From Coturnix japonica (Eukaryota > Chordata > Aves > Galliformes > Phasianidae), in assembly GCF_001577835.2 (NCBI RefSeq), contig NC_029541.1, positions 2,723,141-2,787,140 of the forward strand: a stretch of 64,000 nucleotides of DNA, read 5' to 3'. The notes under the pieces were generated by a model, which did no database searches, had not been told where the DNA came from, and saw only the letters and a list, made by a program, of their open reading frames with translations. Numbering within the stretch: the stretch's first letter is position 1; the number at the start of each line of letters is the position of its first letter. The position numbers were made by a program, and so were the translations under genes. This document shows, one piece after another, positions 62,801-64,000 of the stretch.

Positions 62801-64000
62801 TGTGATTTATGCTCTGCTCAAGCGTCAGTCCAAGCTGCTTCTGCTAGAAGAAACAGAAGCAGCCTGGGCTAAGATATTAATACACTGTCCTATTAGGAGA
62901 GAAGGATAATGAGTAAGTCACCAAAACTCAGTATTTCTTTTGATGTTTGGGTATGGCAGTGAGCACAGGGTCATCCCCAGCCAAAACCCAGGATCCGAAC
63001 GGTCCTCTCCTGTTGTTTTTCTCAGATACACTCATCATTTGTCTCTATTAAGTGCTGCCTGCCGTTGGCGTGCCGTGCCTGCGAGTCTCTGAGTCAGCAG
63101 GGCCGCCTCGTGCTGCCATTTACCTGCTTTGACTTCTGTGAGTTCTGCAGCCCCCTCCCTTCATCCTCATCCTGCTGGTGCCCTGAGTACCTTTAAATCA
63201 CTGTACTTGGATTTTGCTGCAGCAGAGCTGGGCTGGCCGAGCAGCAGCACCCCGCTGCATGGGGCCCTGGCAGGTGGCTCCTGGTTAAGCCACAGCCTCT
63301 TTGTGAGCCCGGATGGCCTTTTGTTCCTGCCTGAAAAGCTGAATAGCTGTCACATCTGTTGTGGGTGAGGAAAGGCTCAGCAGATGCCCTGGGCTGCTGG
63401 GGGCAGCAGGGTGGGGGTCCTCAGCATCCCCCTGCAGTGGGACCAGCCTTAGCTGTGCTCTCTGGGCATTGCTCAATGCTTGCAATGCTCTTCCTTCCGG
63501 GATTCTGCTGGCTTTGCTCTTGCAGGGCTCCTTGTGAAAGCATCATCATGCAATCACCGCAGCTCTTCCCACGGCATCCTGTATCCTCTGCCTGCTTGTG
63601 AAACTGCCAACTCACGTTGGCATCGCCAGCAAAAACATGTGGCCACAAAAGGCGTGGGGTCTGCAGGAGGCATTTGAGAGGGAAAGTAAGCAGGGAGGAG
63701 GAAAGAGTCCAGGAAGCTGAGCTTCCTCCCTGCCCTTCTGTTGCTCCTAGGGAGATATAGCTGGTATGGGCCTTGCAAATGTATTGGCAGCTGTTTGGTT
63801 TTTGTTTGCTTGTTTGTTTCTTTCGCCAGAGCAAAGTGTGAAGCCCTGCTGATGGGGGAGCAGAGAAATAAGGATGCATCTGGCTGTGGCAACAGGCCAG
63901 GGCTGCTGTTAACTCCCTGAGCCGTGGGATGCCAAGCAAAACCTGGTCCTGCCCTAATGGGTTCCCTGCTTCCACCCTGTGTGACTCACACATGACGTTG
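53698..64000 (+). other. MAPKAPK2: MAPKAPK2 intron 1 (5' part)
   Basis: Over 10 kb from the exon 1 donor to the window end with no second kinase exon. A long first intron is normal for this gene. Open frames inside it lack family resemblance. No complete mobile element was seen. AATAAA hexamers near 57976, 58854, 59205 and 61970 may be chance or may belong to unannotated intronic transcripts. Confidence 0.7.

Noticed and set aside
1-64000. Search for retroviral or other virus-like elements, CRISPR arrays or a novel multi-gene system
   Set aside because: No LTR pairs, reverse-transcriptase, capsid or envelope frames and no regularly spaced direct-repeat arrays beyond the listed minisatellites; all convincing genes are known vertebrate families.

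Overview
The window is ordinary nuclear DNA of a bird, most likely a galliform such as chicken, and looks like a gene-dense microchromosome segment. The evidence is vertebrate split genes with GT-AG introns, short introns, CpG-rich promoters, scattered CR1 LINE 3' ends (the main avian repeat) and almost no other repeats. No viral element, CRISPR array, bacterial-type operon or novel gene system was found.

Layout: (1) 1-740 looks like the end of a 3' UTR with a poly(A) signal at 720-725; by synteny it is probably SRGAP2. (2) 2445-9857, + strand, holds the complete IKBKE gene (IKK-epsilon, 20 coding exons, 725 aa). (3) 12617-24966, + strand, holds RASSF5 with two alternative first exons: a long NORE1A-like form carrying a C1 zinc finger and a short RAPL-like form. 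(4) 28150-36398, - strand, holds EIF2D (15 coding exons, 594 aa). (5) 37148-42741, + strand, holds DYRK3 (3 coding exons, 575 aa), head to head with EIF2D. (6) 42742-53433 is intergenic. (7) 53434-53697, + strand, is the first coding exon of MAPKAPK2; the rest of the window is the start of its long intron 1. The order (SRGAP2)-IKBKE-RASSF5-EIF2D-DYRK3-MAPKAPK2 and the strands match human 1q32.1 as I know it.

How the genes relate: IKBKE (innate antiviral kinase), RASSF5 (Ras/Rap effector in lymphocyte adhesion and Hippo-kinase signalling), DYRK3 (condensate and stress-granule kinase), MAPKAPK2 (p38 effector controlling cytokine mRNA) and EIF2D (non-canonical initiation and ribosome recycling) are separate transcription units in a conserved syntenic block, not a pathway operon. 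Two close arrangements may matter for regulation: the convergent RASSF5/EIF2D 3' ends (about 0.6 kb apart) and the divergent EIF2D/DYRK3 promoters (about 0.75 kb between start codons). Exon junctions below were worked out by eye from reading-frame continuity, splice sites and remembered human proteins; no alignment was run.
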